Shown piece after piece: positions 7,499-15,739 of a DNA stretch of 64,000 nucleotides. The stretch is from Flavobacterium psychrophilum (lineage in GTDB: Bacteria; Bacteroidota; Bacteroidia; Flavobacteriales; Flavobacteriaceae). Numbering within the stretch: the stretch's first letter is position 1; every line of letters begins with the position of its first letter. The stretch is from the NCBI GenBank assembly GCA_945862065.1, contig CAMAWT010000009.1, positions 1 through 64,000 on the forward strand. The letters are read 5' to 3'. The position numbers and the translations under genes were made by a program. Below the pieces are notes generated by a model. That model had not been told where the DNA came from. It was given only the letters and a program-made list of their open reading frames with translations, and searched no databases.

Positions 7499-7506
7499 TA
7501 TATTTG
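7499..7506 (+). promoter_or_regulatory. msrB -7 promoter box placing the start codon at the TSS
   Basis: TATATTTG matches TAnnTTTG. The ATG of msrB begins 4 nt after its last base, where transcription would start, suggesting a leaderless or near-leaderless mRNA. No good TTG is visible at the -33 position. Confidence 0.45.
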
Positions 7507-7510
7507 TTAA

Positions 7511-8059
7511 ATGAAAATAAATGATACAAAATTGAATCGCTTTGCTATGCTACTTTCATGGACATTTCTGTTCAGTTTTTTTCTATCAGCTTGCGGACAA
7601 GTTGCAACAACCAATACAAAATCAACTATGAAACCATCACATTATTCTAGAACAAGTACTGAAAAAGTTACCTTAACAAATGCTGAATGGGAAAAAGTGC
7701 TTTCGCCAGATTTATATGCTGTTGCAAGAAACGCTGATACCGAGCGTGCTTTTACAGGAAATTTATGGGACAGTGAAGCCAAAGGGACTTATTATTGTGC
7801 TGCTTGTGGAAATTTACTTTTTAGATCCAATCAAAAATTTAGCAGCAGTTGTGGATGGCCTAGTTTTTTTGAACAAGAAAACAAAAATAGTGTGGTATAC
7901 AAATTGGATAAATCTTACGGAATGATTAGAACAGAAGCGCTTTGTGGCAGATGTGATGCGCATCTTGGACATTTATTTGACGACGGACCAGAACCAACAG
8001 GAAAGCGTTATTGTATGAATTCTATTTCGTTAGAATTTGTGCCAGACGAATCTAAATAA
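7511..8059 (+). CDS. msrB: Peptide-methionine (R)-S-oxide reductase, lipoprotein
   Basis: A 182-aa MsrB that repairs methionine-R-sulfoxide in proteins. A lipoprotein signal (LLSWTFLFSFFLSAC, lipobox Cys28) places it in the envelope. Two zinc CxxC pairs are present (YYCAACG, 96/99; CGRCDAH, 145/148), the SCGWPSFF motif is at 113-120, and catalytic Cys168 is in RYCMNS. No MsrA domain is fused. An envelope-anchored MsrB suits repair of oxidised periplasmic proteins, with electron supply unknown. The gene stands alone and converges on the next gene 3 nt away. Confidence 0.93.
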   Translation: MKINDTKLNRFAMLLSWTFLFSFFLSACGQVATTNTKSTMKPSHYSRTSTEKVTLTNAEWEKVLSPDLYAVARNADTERAFTGNLWDSEAKGTYYCAACGNLLFRSNQKFSSSCGWPSFFEQENKNSVVYKLDKSYGMIRTEALCGRCDAHLGHLFDDGPEPTGKRYCMNSISLEFVPDESK

Positions 8060-8062
8060 GCT

Positions 8063-9622
8063 TTAAACAAGCGATTCGGCAATTTTCAAGGCACATTTTT
8101 CGCCATCAATAGCTGCAGAAATAATGCCGCCAGCATACCCTGCTCCTTCCCCGCAAGGATACAATCCTTTTATTTGAACATGTTCTAGCGAAAAAGCGTC
8201 TCTTGGAATTCTTACTGGCGATGAAGTTCTACTTTCTGGAGCATGCAAAATCGCTTCATTTGTTAAAAACCCTTTCATGCTTTTGCCAAATTCTTTAAAT
8301 CCCTCTCGCATGATTTGTGATAGAAAACCTGGAAATACGTGTCCCATTTCTACTGAAGTTGTTCCTGGGACATAAGATGTTTTTGGAATGTCTGACGATA
8401 CTTTATTTTGAGTAAAATCGACCATTCGTTGGGCAGGTACTTTTTGGGTAGAACCCCCTAAAACCGAAGCTTTTTGTTCGATGCTTTTTTGAAACTCCAT
8501 TCCAGCCAAAGGTCCGAATTTTTCAAAAGGTTTAAAATCTTCCAACTTTAATTCGATAACAATTCCAGAATTGGCCGTTGGCTGATCTCTTTTAGAAGGC
8601 GACCAACCATTTGTAACAACTTCGCCTGGACTTGTTGCACAAGGCGCAATTACGCCGCCGGGGCACATACAAAAAGAATACATCCCACGTCCGTTTACTT
8701 GTTTCACAATTGAATACGGCGAAGGAGGTAAAAAAGCACCTCGATAATCACATGAATACTGAATTTGATCTATCAATTGCTGCGCGTGCTCTGCTCGAAC
8801 TCCCAATGCAAATGGTTTGGCTTCTATAAAAATATTTTTTTTATGCAATAATTCAAAAACATCACGAGCAGAATGTCCCGTGGCTAAAATAACTTTATTT
8901 GCCGGAATTATGGTTCCGTTTTGAACAACAACTCCTTGCATTTCATTATCTTTTACAACAAAATCTATTACACGAGTTTCAAATAAAACAACTCCCCCAC
9001 ATGCAATTATTTTTTCTCGAATATCTTGAATAATTTGTGGTAATTTATTGGTTCCAATGTGCGGATGCGCCTCCACTAAAATATCAGGTGTTGCACCAAA
9101 ACCAACCAATAATTTTAAAATTCTATCAATATCACCGCGTTTTTTGGATCGAGTGTATAATTTTCCGTCAGAATAGGTTCCTGCACCGCCTTCTCCAAAA
9201 CAATAATTGGAATCTTCATGTACAATCCCGTCCACATTGATAGCTTTTAAATCACGACGACGACCTCGCACTTCTTTTCCACGTTCAATAACGATGGGTT
9301 TTAACCCTAATTCAATTAATTGCAAAGCTGCAAACAATCCTGCCGGACCAGCACCAACCACAATTACTTCTTGTTTATTTGAAACATTTGGATAATTTGG
9401 AAGTTCAAAATTGTTAGAAACAATGATTTCTCCAACAAAATAAACCATTGCTTTGATATTGATTTTAATGGCTTTTTGTCGGGCATCAATAGATCTTTTC
9501 AATACAATTACCTTTTGAATTTCAGTAACAGAAACAGGAAGCAACTTAGCGATATGATGGTTTAATAACATTTCATTTGCTGCGACTTCGGGTGTTACTT
9601 GTGTTTGAATTTCTCTGGGCAT
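8063..9622 (-). CDS. FAD-dependent oxidoreductase (COG2509 type)
   Basis: A 519-aa flavoprotein. The dinucleotide-binding motif VVGAGPAGLFAALQ is at 88-101, after an N-terminal domain of about 80 residues, as in the COG2509 uncharacterised FAD dehydrogenases. An IERG motif ends the second strand. Further typical blocks are GEGGAGTYSDGKLYTR, VILATGHSARDVF and the C-terminal LYPCGEGAGYAGGI that contacts FAD. The substrate is unknown; annotation as a dehydrogenase rests on the family only. A CAAAAATA at 9639-9646 gives a -7 box on the minus strand. Confidence 0.85.
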   Translation of the reverse strand: MPREIQTQVTPEVAANEMLLNHHIAKLLPVSVTEIQKVIVLKRSIDARQKAIKINIKAMVYFVGEIIVSNNFELPNYPNVSNKQEVIVVGAGPAGLFAALQLIELGLKPIVIERGKEVRGRRRDLKAINVDGIVHEDSNYCFGEGGAGTYSDGKLYTRSKKRGDIDRILKLLVGFGATPDILVEAHPHIGTNKLPQIIQDIREKIIACGGVVLFETRVIDFVVKDNEMQGVVVQNGTIIPANKVILATGHSARDVFELLHKKNIFIEAKPFALGVRAEHAQQLIDQIQYSCDYRGAFLPPSPYSIVKQVNGRGMYSFCMCPGGVIAPCATSPGEVVTNGWSPSKRDQPTANSGIVIELKLEDFKPFEKFGPLAGMEFQKSIEQKASVLGGSTQKVPAQRMVDFTQNKVSSDIPKTSYVPGTTSVEMGHVFPGFLSQIMREGFKEFGKSMKGFLTNEAILHAPESRTSSPVRIPRDAFSLEHVQIKGLYPCGEGAGYAGGIISAAIDGEKCALKIAESLV

Positions 9623-9695
9623 TGTACGTTTTTTTTACAAAAATAGTGATTTGTTGTTTGTTATTGTAATTTTGTGGTTTATGTAAATCAAAATC

Positions 9696-9929
9696 ATGTC
9701 AAGAAAAATAAAATTAATTTGGGATTTTCGTGGACCCGCTGCAGCACAAACAGCAAAACATCATGGCATTCATTTGAAAGAATTTTTAGAAAAAGAAAAC
9801 TATTCATTGAAAATATCTGGTTTTGAACCTATTGACGAAATGTATTCGCTTGCTTTTGTAGTGGTTGAAGAGACGGATATGCTCACTTTCAGAGATGCTT
9901 TGCGCCCGCATCGAGCAGAAGTTTATTAG
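9696..9929 (+). CDS. Small conserved protein of unknown function
   Basis: A 77-aa protein beginning MSRKIKLIWDFRGPAA. It contains HHGIHLKEF and a hydrophobic strand SLAFVVVEE, and looks like a compact alpha/beta domain. There is no signal peptide and no recognised catalytic motif. The TAATTTTG box at 9667-9674 provides a promoter. It is divergent from the flavoprotein gene across 73 bp and stands alone otherwise. Proteins with this opening seem familiar from flavobacteria, but I cannot assign a function. Confidence 0.7.
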   Translation: MSRKIKLIWDFRGPAAAQTAKHHGIHLKEFLEKENYSLKISGFEPIDEMYSLAFVVVEETDMLTFRDALRPHRAEVY

Positions 9930-9948
9930 ATTAAAAGTTTCAATTTCA

Positions 9949-10051
9949 TGGGCGTTACCCACAAGGGGTCGGGCTATCCGTTACAATCTTTTTTTGGGTT
10001 GGTGAAAAACCAACCAAAAAAAAGGATTTCCACTGCTATCCCTAACGCAAC
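9949..10051. repeat. Intergenic hairpin repeat, family 2 (copy 1)
   Basis: A 103-bp near-palindrome that is GC-richer than its surroundings. Outer arms GGCGTTA/TAACGC enclose conserved blocks and an inner hairpin (GGGTTGGT/ACCAACC flanked by T and A runs). Read on the minus strand its blocks (GCAGTGGAAATCC, AACGGATAGCCCGACCCC) match the repeat at 49244-49347. It lies between a small ORF and recQ. Confidence 0.65.
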
Positions 10052-10115
10052 CTAGTTTTCAAAACTAAAAAAATAAATAATTGAAAAATAGTATATTTCA
10101 AGATTTTACGCCTTC

Positions 10116-10160
10116 CGACTTTATGACTTTCGACTTTATGACTTTCGACTTTATGACTTC
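10116..10160. repeat. 15-bp tandem repeat (x3)
   Basis: Three copies of CGACTTTATGACTTT (the last ends in C) followed by a partial copy, running to the recQ stop codon. GACTTT-type repeats also occur between rpoC and rpoB. Confidence 0.7.
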
Positions 10161-10165
10161 ATGAC

Positions 10166-12361
10166 TTAATTCGCAACTTCACTTATAAATTTAATTCGCA
10201 TCAATCGCAATTCATCAATATCATAATCGCCATCAAATTCTTTCAATGCCGTTTCAATATCATCCGACTCTGAATCCATAAAATAATCATAAATCTCCTC
10301 CTGTTGCTCATCGTCTAGCATTTCATCTACCCAATATTTAATATTTAATTTGGTACCCGAATAAACAATTTGTTCCATTTCTTTAATTAAACCATCCATA
10401 TCCATTCCTTTACCAAAAGCAATATCCTCCAATGACAACTTTCGATCGATATTTTGAATAATGTATAATTTGTTAGTCGAATTGGCACCTGTAGATTTCA
10501 CCACCAAATCATCTGGACGAACAATATCATTTTCATCTACATAGCGATTGATCAGTTCTATAAATGGCTTTCCATATTTTTTGGCCTTTCCTTCTCCAAC
10601 CCCGTGAACATTTGATAATTCGTCAATTGTAATTGGAAATTTCAATGCCATGTCTTCTAAGGAAGGGTCTTGAAAAACTACAAATGGAGGAACACCTTGT
10701 TTTTTGGCTTCTTTTTTTCGAAGGTCACGCAACATAACCATCAATACTTCATCAGCTATTCCTGTGGTTTTGGCTGCAGTAACAATTGCTTCATCTTCAG
10801 ATTCATTGTATTCATGATCTTCAGACATCATAAAAGAAATTGGATTTTGAATGTATGCCAAGCCTTTTTCTGAAATTTTTAAAATTCCGTAGGTTTCAAT
10901 ATCTTTTGTTAAGTAACCATCTACAAGTACTTGACGAATCAAAGCCATCCAATAACGTTCTTCAAATTTGGAACCTTTTGCAAAAAAATCTTGCGAATCT
11001 GTTTTGTGCGCTTTGATAATCGCGTTTACCCTGCCAATAAGTGTATATACAATTTCTTTCGATTTGTATAAATGTTTGGTATCTCGAACGACTTCTAGTA
11101 GCAGTTTTACTTGTTCTTGGGCTTCAATTTTTATTTTTGGATTTCGAACATTATCATCCATGTCAGCCCCGTCTCCATTTACTCCGTCAAATTCTTCTCC
11201 AAAATAATGTAATAAAAATTTACGTCTAGATATCGATGTTTCGGCGTAAGCCACAACTTCTTGCAATAAGGCAAACCCAATTTCTTGTTCAGCGACCGGT
11301 TTGCCAGACATGAACTTTTCTAATTTCTCAACATCTTTATAAGAATAGTAAGCCAAACAATGACCTTCTCCCCCATCTCGACCACCTCGGCCCGTTTCTT
11401 GATAATAACTTTCTAATGATTTTGGAATATCGTGGTGAATTACAAAACGAACATCAGGTTTATCAATTCCCATTCCGAAAGCAATGGTTGCTACCACTAC
11501 CTCAACATCTTCCATCAAAAACATATCTTGATGTTTGGCGCGTGTTTTGGCGTCTAAACCTGCATGATAAGGCACGGCACTGATGCCGTTTACTTGCAAA
11601 ACTTCAGCAATTGCTTCTACTTTTTTACGGCTTAAGCAATATATAATTCCCGATTTTCCTTTGTGTTGTTTAATAAAACGAATGATATCCGATTCTATAT
11701 TTTTGGTTTTTGTACGTACTTCATAAAACAAATTCGGACGATTGAACGAAGCTTTGAACGTTTCGGCATCAATCATATCTAAATTTTTCAGAATGTCTTC
11801 TTGCACTTTTGGAGTAGCCGTAGCGGTTAACCCGATGACAGGTACATCATCAATTAACTTGATAATAGATTTCAAATTACGATATTCTGGACGAAAATCA
11901 TGTCCCCATTCTGAAATACAATGGGCTTCATCAATGGCCACAAAAGATATTGGAACCGTCTTTAAAAATTCTACATATTCGTCTTTTGTTAAAGATTCTG
12001 GGGCTACATATAATAATTTTGTAATTCCTGCGGTGATATCTTTTTTAACTTGGTTTATTTCTGTTTTGGTCAAAGAAGAATTGAGAACATGGGCAATACC
12101 AGTTTCTGAAGATAAACTTCGAATGGCATCTACTTGATTTTTCATTAAGGCAATTAATGGCGAAACTACAATTGCCGTTCCGTTTTGTATCAACGCTGGC
12201 AACTGATAGCACAATGATTTTCCGCCACCAGTGGGCATAATTACAAAAGTATTTTTCTTAGCTAAAATACTTTTGATTACTTGTTCTTGAAGTCCTTTAA
12301 ATTGGTTAAAACCAAAATATTTTTTTAATTCTTTATATATGTCAATTTCGTTCGAATTCAT
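10166..12361 (-). CDS. recQ: ATP-dependent DNA helicase RecQ
   Basis: A 731-aa 3'-5' helicase for recombination and fork repair. Walker A (MPTGGGKSLCYQLP) is near residue 42, the DEAH box (AIDEAHCISEWGHDFRPEY) at 142-160, and motif VI (QETGRGGRDG) at 321-330. The RQC region follows (SRRKFLLHYFGEEF, 378-391). The cysteines that bind zinc in E. coli RecQ are replaced here: the segment after YFGEEF is rich in Gly and Asp and has no Cys. A likely HRDC domain follows (SMEDLSNVHGVGEGKAKK-like, about 565-640), then an acidic C-terminal tail. No operon partner; kdsD is divergent across 90 bp. Confidence 0.93.
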   Translation of the reverse strand: MNSNEIDIYKELKKYFGFNQFKGLQEQVIKSILAKKNTFVIMPTGGGKSLCYQLPALIQNGTAIVVSPLIALMKNQVDAIRSLSSETGIAHVLNSSLTKTEINQVKKDITAGITKLLYVAPESLTKDEYVEFLKTVPISFVAIDEAHCISEWGHDFRPEYRNLKSIIKLIDDVPVIGLTATATPKVQEDILKNLDMIDAETFKASFNRPNLFYEVRTKTKNIESDIIRFIKQHKGKSGIIYCLSRKKVEAIAEVLQVNGISAVPYHAGLDAKTRAKHQDMFLMEDVEVVVATIAFGMGIDKPDVRFVIHHDIPKSLESYYQETGRGGRDGGEGHCLAYYSYKDVEKLEKFMSGKPVAEQEIGFALLQEVVAYAETSISRRKFLLHYFGEEFDGVNGDGADMDDNVRNPKIKIEAQEQVKLLLEVVRDTKHLYKSKEIVYTLIGRVNAIIKAHKTDSQDFFAKGSKFEERYWMALIRQVLVDGYLTKDIETYGILKISEKGLAYIQNPISFMMSEDHEYNESEDEAIVTAAKTTGIADEVLMVMLRDLRKKEAKKQGVPPFVVFQDPSLEDMALKFPITIDELSNVHGVGEGKAKKYGKPFIELINRYVDENDIVRPDDLVVKSTGANSTNKLYIIQNIDRKLSLEDIAFGKGMDMDGLIKEMEQIVYSGTKLNIKYWVDEMLDDEQQEEIYDYFMDSESDDIETALKEFDGDYDIDELRLMRIKFISEVAN

Positions 12362-12451
12362 TCTTTTTTAAAGGTATTTTTTACATAAATTTGCACCACT
12401 ATAAAGATATAACATTATTTTTAATAAAAACAACTTTTTAATTCAACTATT

Positions 12452-13417
12452 TTGATTACGAAAGAAACGATTATAAACGAAGCAAAAAAAACAATACTGT
12501 CTGAAAGTCAATCCATTACAAAATTAATAGATTTTATTGATGATCATTTTGTGGCAGCTGTAGAATTAATTTATAGTTCTAAAGGACGTGTTGTTGTAAC
12601 TGGAATTGGCAAAAGTGCTATTATTGCTCAGAAAATTGTTGCAACACTAAACTCAACCGGAACACCATCCTTATTTTTACATGCAGCCGAAGCAATTCAT
12701 GGTGATTTAGGAATGGTGCAACCTGGCGATCCTGTCATTTGTATTTCTAAAAGTGGTAACAGTCCTGAGATAAAAGTTCTGGTTCCGTTATTAAAACGAT
12801 TTGGAAATCCGTTAATTGCAATAACGGGCAATATAGCTTCGTTTTTAGGAAAAGAATCCGATTATCCTTTAAACACTTTTGTGGAACAAGAAGCTTGTCC
12901 GAATAATTTAGCCCCAACAAACAGTACAACGGCACAATTAGTTATGGGTGATGCCTTAGCGGTATGCCTTATGAAAATGCGTGATTTTAAGAGTGAAGAT
13001 TTTGCTAAATATCATCCGGGTGGTGCTTTGGGTAAAAAGTTGCTTCTTCGTGTGGGCGATATATTAGACGAAAGTCGTAAACCAATGGTAAACCCAAATT
13101 CCAGCATTAAAGATGTGATTATGGAAATATCTGAAAAACGTTTGGGCGTTACTGCTATTATGGATCAAAATGAAATTATCGGAATCATAACCGATGGCGA
13201 CATTAGACGCATGCTTAATAAAACAGAAACCATAACAGGTCTCACAGCAAAAGACATCATGACAAAGCACGCAAAATCAATTAAATCAACCGATTTAGTA
13301 AGCGATGCGCTGGATGTTTTAGAAAATTATGCCATTACACAACTTGCCGTTATTGATAACGGGACCTATAAAGGAATTATTCATTTGCACGATATTTTAA
13401 AAGAAGGAATTATCTAA
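12452..13417 (+). CDS. kdsD: Arabinose-5-phosphate isomerase (KpsF/GutQ family)
   Basis: A 321-aa enzyme that converts ribulose-5-phosphate to arabinose-5-phosphate, the first step of KDO synthesis for LPS. The SIS domain (TGIGKSAIIAQKIVATL, AEAIHGDLGMV, SKSGNSPE) spans about 1-190 and is followed by two CBS domains (about 205-321). The start is TTG: no ATG or GTG in frame fits the family N-terminus. A TAAATTTG box at 12386-12393 could be its promoter. Its stop overlaps the tatC start (TAATG), and lptB lies three genes down, so LPS precursor supply and LPS export share an operon region. Confidence 0.92.
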   Translation: MITKETIINEAKKTILSESQSITKLIDFIDDHFVAAVELIYSSKGRVVVTGIGKSAIIAQKIVATLNSTGTPSLFLHAAEAIHGDLGMVQPGDPVICISKSGNSPEIKVLVPLLKRFGNPLIAITGNIASFLGKESDYPLNTFVEQEACPNNLAPTNSTTAQLVMGDALAVCLMKMRDFKSEDFAKYHPGGALGKKLLLRVGDILDESRKPMVNPNSSIKDVIMEISEKRLGVTAIMDQNEIIGIITDGDIRRMLNKTETITGLTAKDIMTKHAKSIKSTDLVSDALDVLENYAITQLAVIDNGTYKGIIHLHDILKEGII

Positions 13418-14232
13418 TGGCAAAAAAAGAAAAAAAGGCAGACATGTCTTTCATGGATCATTTGGAAGAATTGAGATGGTTGCTCGTTCGTATAGCAGCT
13501 GCCGTAATAATTTCGGCAACAATTGTGTTCTTTTTTAGTGATTTTATTTTTGATAAAATCATTTTTGGACCTATAGATTCCAACTTTATTTCTTATCAAT
13601 TGTCGTGCGAATTATCTCATTATTTTGGATATGAAACTTCCATTTGTTCGACAGAATTTCCTTTCATCATTCAAAATACAGATATGGAAGGTCAAATTTC
13701 TATATTGGTTTGGGCTTGTATTACCGCTGGATTTATCATAGCTTTTCCTTATATTTTGTATTTAATTTGGGGATTTATTAGTCCTGCATTGTATAAAAAT
13801 GAAAAGAAGAGTGCGGCTCAATTTATCATCATTTCTTCCTTATTGTTTTTTTTAGGCGTGATGTTTGGTTATTTTATAATAGTCCCGATGTCGATTAATT
13901 TTTTTGCAACTTTTCAAGTAAGTGCCATTGTTAAAAATCAGTTTACCGTCGATTCTTATATCAGTATGATAAAAACTTCAGTGATTGCATGTGGGCTGTT
14001 TTTTGAACTTCCAATCATCATTTATTTCTTAACCAAATTGGGATTGGTATCGCCCGAATTTCTTCGAAATTATAGAAAATACAGCATCGTTATTATATTA
14101 ATTGTAGCGGCAATTGTAACACCACCTGATGTAATCAGTCAGATAATTGTTTCCATTCCGATGTTGATTATTTATGAATTAAGCATATTTATCTCTGTAT
14201 TTGTAACTAAAAATAAATTAAAAAATGGCTGA
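13417..14232 (+). CDS. tatC: Sec-independent translocase TatC
   Basis: A 271-aa inner-membrane core of the twin-arginine translocase, which exports folded proteins. The N-terminal MDHLEELRWLLVRI is the TatC signature that binds signal peptides. Six hydrophobic segments follow, with SPALYKNEKKSA in the cytoplasmic loop and IVTPPDVISQI near the end. The first periplasmic loop (about 45-90) is long, and the Cys pair in SCELSHYFGYETSIC lies in it. Translation is coupled to kdsD, and the end overlaps the next gene by 8 nt. No tatA is seen nearby. Confidence 0.94.
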   Translation: MAKKEKKADMSFMDHLEELRWLLVRIAAAVIISATIVFFFSDFIFDKIIFGPIDSNFISYQLSCELSHYFGYETSICSTEFPFIIQNTDMEGQISILVWACITAGFIIAFPYILYLIWGFISPALYKNEKKSAAQFIIISSLLFFLGVMFGYFIIVPMSINFFATFQVSAIVKNQFTVDSYISMIKTSVIACGLFFELPIIIYFLTKLGLVSPEFLRNYRKYSIVIILIVAAIVTPPDVISQIIVSIPMLIIYELSIFISVFVTKNKLKNG

Positions 14233-14578
14233 TATTGTTCAAGAATTTAATGAGTACCGTTCAAAAATGAATGAAAAATTGTTGGCTGACAACAATAAAG
14301 TAGTAAAACGTATTTTCAATCTCGATACCAATGCGTATGCCGAAGGAGCGCTTGATGTAAAAACAAAAGAGCTACTCGGACTTGTAGCATCAGCTGTTTT
14401 ACGTTGTGACGATTGTGTAAAATACCATTTGGAAACATCCTTTAAAGAAGGAATTACAAAAGAAGAAATGATGGAAGCCATGGGAATAGCAACCCTTGTT
14501 GGAGGCACCATTGTGATTCCGCATTTACGAAGAGCGTATGAATTTTGGGAAGCATTGGAAAATGAGTCCATTGAATAA
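14225..14578 (+). CDS. Carboxymuconolactone decarboxylase-family (AhpD-like) protein
   Basis: A 117-aa CMD-fold protein. The redox-type motif RCDDCVKYHLE carries Cys61, Cys64 and His68, the CxxC...H arrangement of AhpD-like alkylhydroperoxidases rather than true decarboxylases. A second half (EEMMEAMGIATLVGG) completes the fold. A role in peroxide or thiol chemistry is inferred. It overlaps tatC by 8 nt and so is translated with it. Confidence 0.88.
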   Translation: MADIVQEFNEYRSKMNEKLLADNNKVVKRIFNLDTNAYAEGALDVKTKELLGLVASAVLRCDDCVKYHLETSFKEGITKEEMMEAMGIATLVGGTIVIPHLRRAYEFWEALENESIE

Positions 14579-14713
14579 TTAGTCAATGTGCTAATTTTTA
14601 TAAAAAGTTAAACAAATAATAATAAAGTTTCATCTGTAATTAAATTTAATATTTTTACAAAATAATGAAACATTGTTACATTGACCTATTGTCTAATTGA
14701 CAAATTAAAAAAC

Positions 14714-15484
14714 ATGAAATTAAGAGCAGAAAATTTAGTAAAAACATACAAAGGAAGAACGGTTGTAAAAGGCATTTCTGTAGAAGTAAATCAAGGTGAA
14801 ATTGTAGGACTTTTGGGTCCGAATGGTGCAGGAAAAACAACTTCTTTCTACATGATTGTTGGATTGGTAAAGCCCAATGCTGGAAATATTTATATTGATG
14901 ATAAGGATATTACAGATTATCCGATGTACAAACGTGCTCAAAACGGTATTGGTTATTTGGCACAAGAAGCTTCTGTTTTTAGAAAATTAAGTATTGAGGA
15001 TAATATTTTAAGTGTTTTGCAATTAACCAAACTTTCAAAGGCAGAACAAGTAGCAAAAATGGAGAGTTTAATTGATGAATTTAGCTTGCAACATATTCGC
15101 ACCAGTAGAGGAGATTTACTTTCTGGGGGTGAACGAAGAAGAACTGAAATTGCGCGTTGTTTAGCAACCGATCCTAAATTTATTTTGCTAGACGAACCTT
15201 TTGCAGGAGTTGACCCCGTTGCTGTGGAAGACATCCAACGTATTGTGGCTCAATTAAAAAACAAAAATATCGGGATTCTAATTACCGATCACAATGTGCA
15301 AGAAACACTAGCCATTACAGACAAAACTTATTTGATGTTTGAAGGAGGTATTTTGAAAGCAGGAAAACCAGAAGAATTAGTGGAAGATGAAATGGTTCGA
15401 CGTGTATATCTTGGTCAGAATTTTGAATTAAGAAAAACTAAAATAGACTTCAATTCTCCCAAAGAAATCGAAGAAATTAAATAA
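14714..15484 (+). CDS. lptB: LPS export ABC transporter ATP-binding protein
   Basis: A 256-aa ATPase of the LptBFG complex that drives LPS from the inner membrane. It starts MKLRAENLVKTYKGR at 14714. An in-frame start at 14681 adds 11 residues unlike the family. Walker A is GPNGAGKTT, Q-loop near YLAQEASVF, signature LSGGERRRTEIARCL, Walker B FILLDEPFAGVDP, and H-loop ITDHN. The FRKLSIEDNI segment is typical of LptB. It lies 135 nt after the kdsD-tatC-CMD run, so it may have its own promoter. Confidence 0.93.
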   Translation: MKLRAENLVKTYKGRTVVKGISVEVNQGEIVGLLGPNGAGKTTSFYMIVGLVKPNAGNIYIDDKDITDYPMYKRAQNGIGYLAQEASVFRKLSIEDNILSVLQLTKLSKAEQVAKMESLIDEFSLQHIRTSRGDLLSGGERRRTEIARCLATDPKFILLDEPFAGVDPVAVEDIQRIVAQLKNKNIGILITDHNVQETLAITDKTYLMFEGGILKAGKPEELVEDEMVRRVYLGQNFELRKTKIDFNSPKEIEEIK

Positions 15485-15512
15485 TATTTTACTATTAATC
15501 ATCTGTTTACAA

Positions 15513-15737
15513 ATGAAAAATCCTTCCAAAGAACAATTAGATAATTGGCACAAAGACCCCGAAAATTGGAAGTTTGGTGGTATTTATTACAACAAAGATG
15601 ACGAACGATTGTTCCCTCCCAAAAAAGTGGCGTGGATGGGTTGGACAGTTAATTTTGCCAATCCAAAATCGGTTGTTTTATTTGTAGTGATACTTGTAAT
15701 TGCGATAAGCCTTCCGTTCTTTTTACCAAAGAAATAA
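15513..15737 (+). CDS. Small membrane protein, DUF5808-like
   Basis: A 74-aa protein. The segment DPENWKFGGIYYNKDDERLF and the following GWTVNFANP resemble the DUF5808 family. A C-terminal membrane helix (SVVLFVVILVIAISLPFFL) ends in PKK. The function of the family is unknown. It lies 28 nt after lptB on the same strand, so it may be co-transcribed, and converges on the lysozyme gene 2 nt away. Confidence 0.75.
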   Translation: MKNPSKEQLDNWHKDPENWKFGGIYYNKDDERLFPPKKVAWMGWTVNFANPKSVVLFVVILVIAISLPFFLPKK

Positions 15738-15739
15738 AG

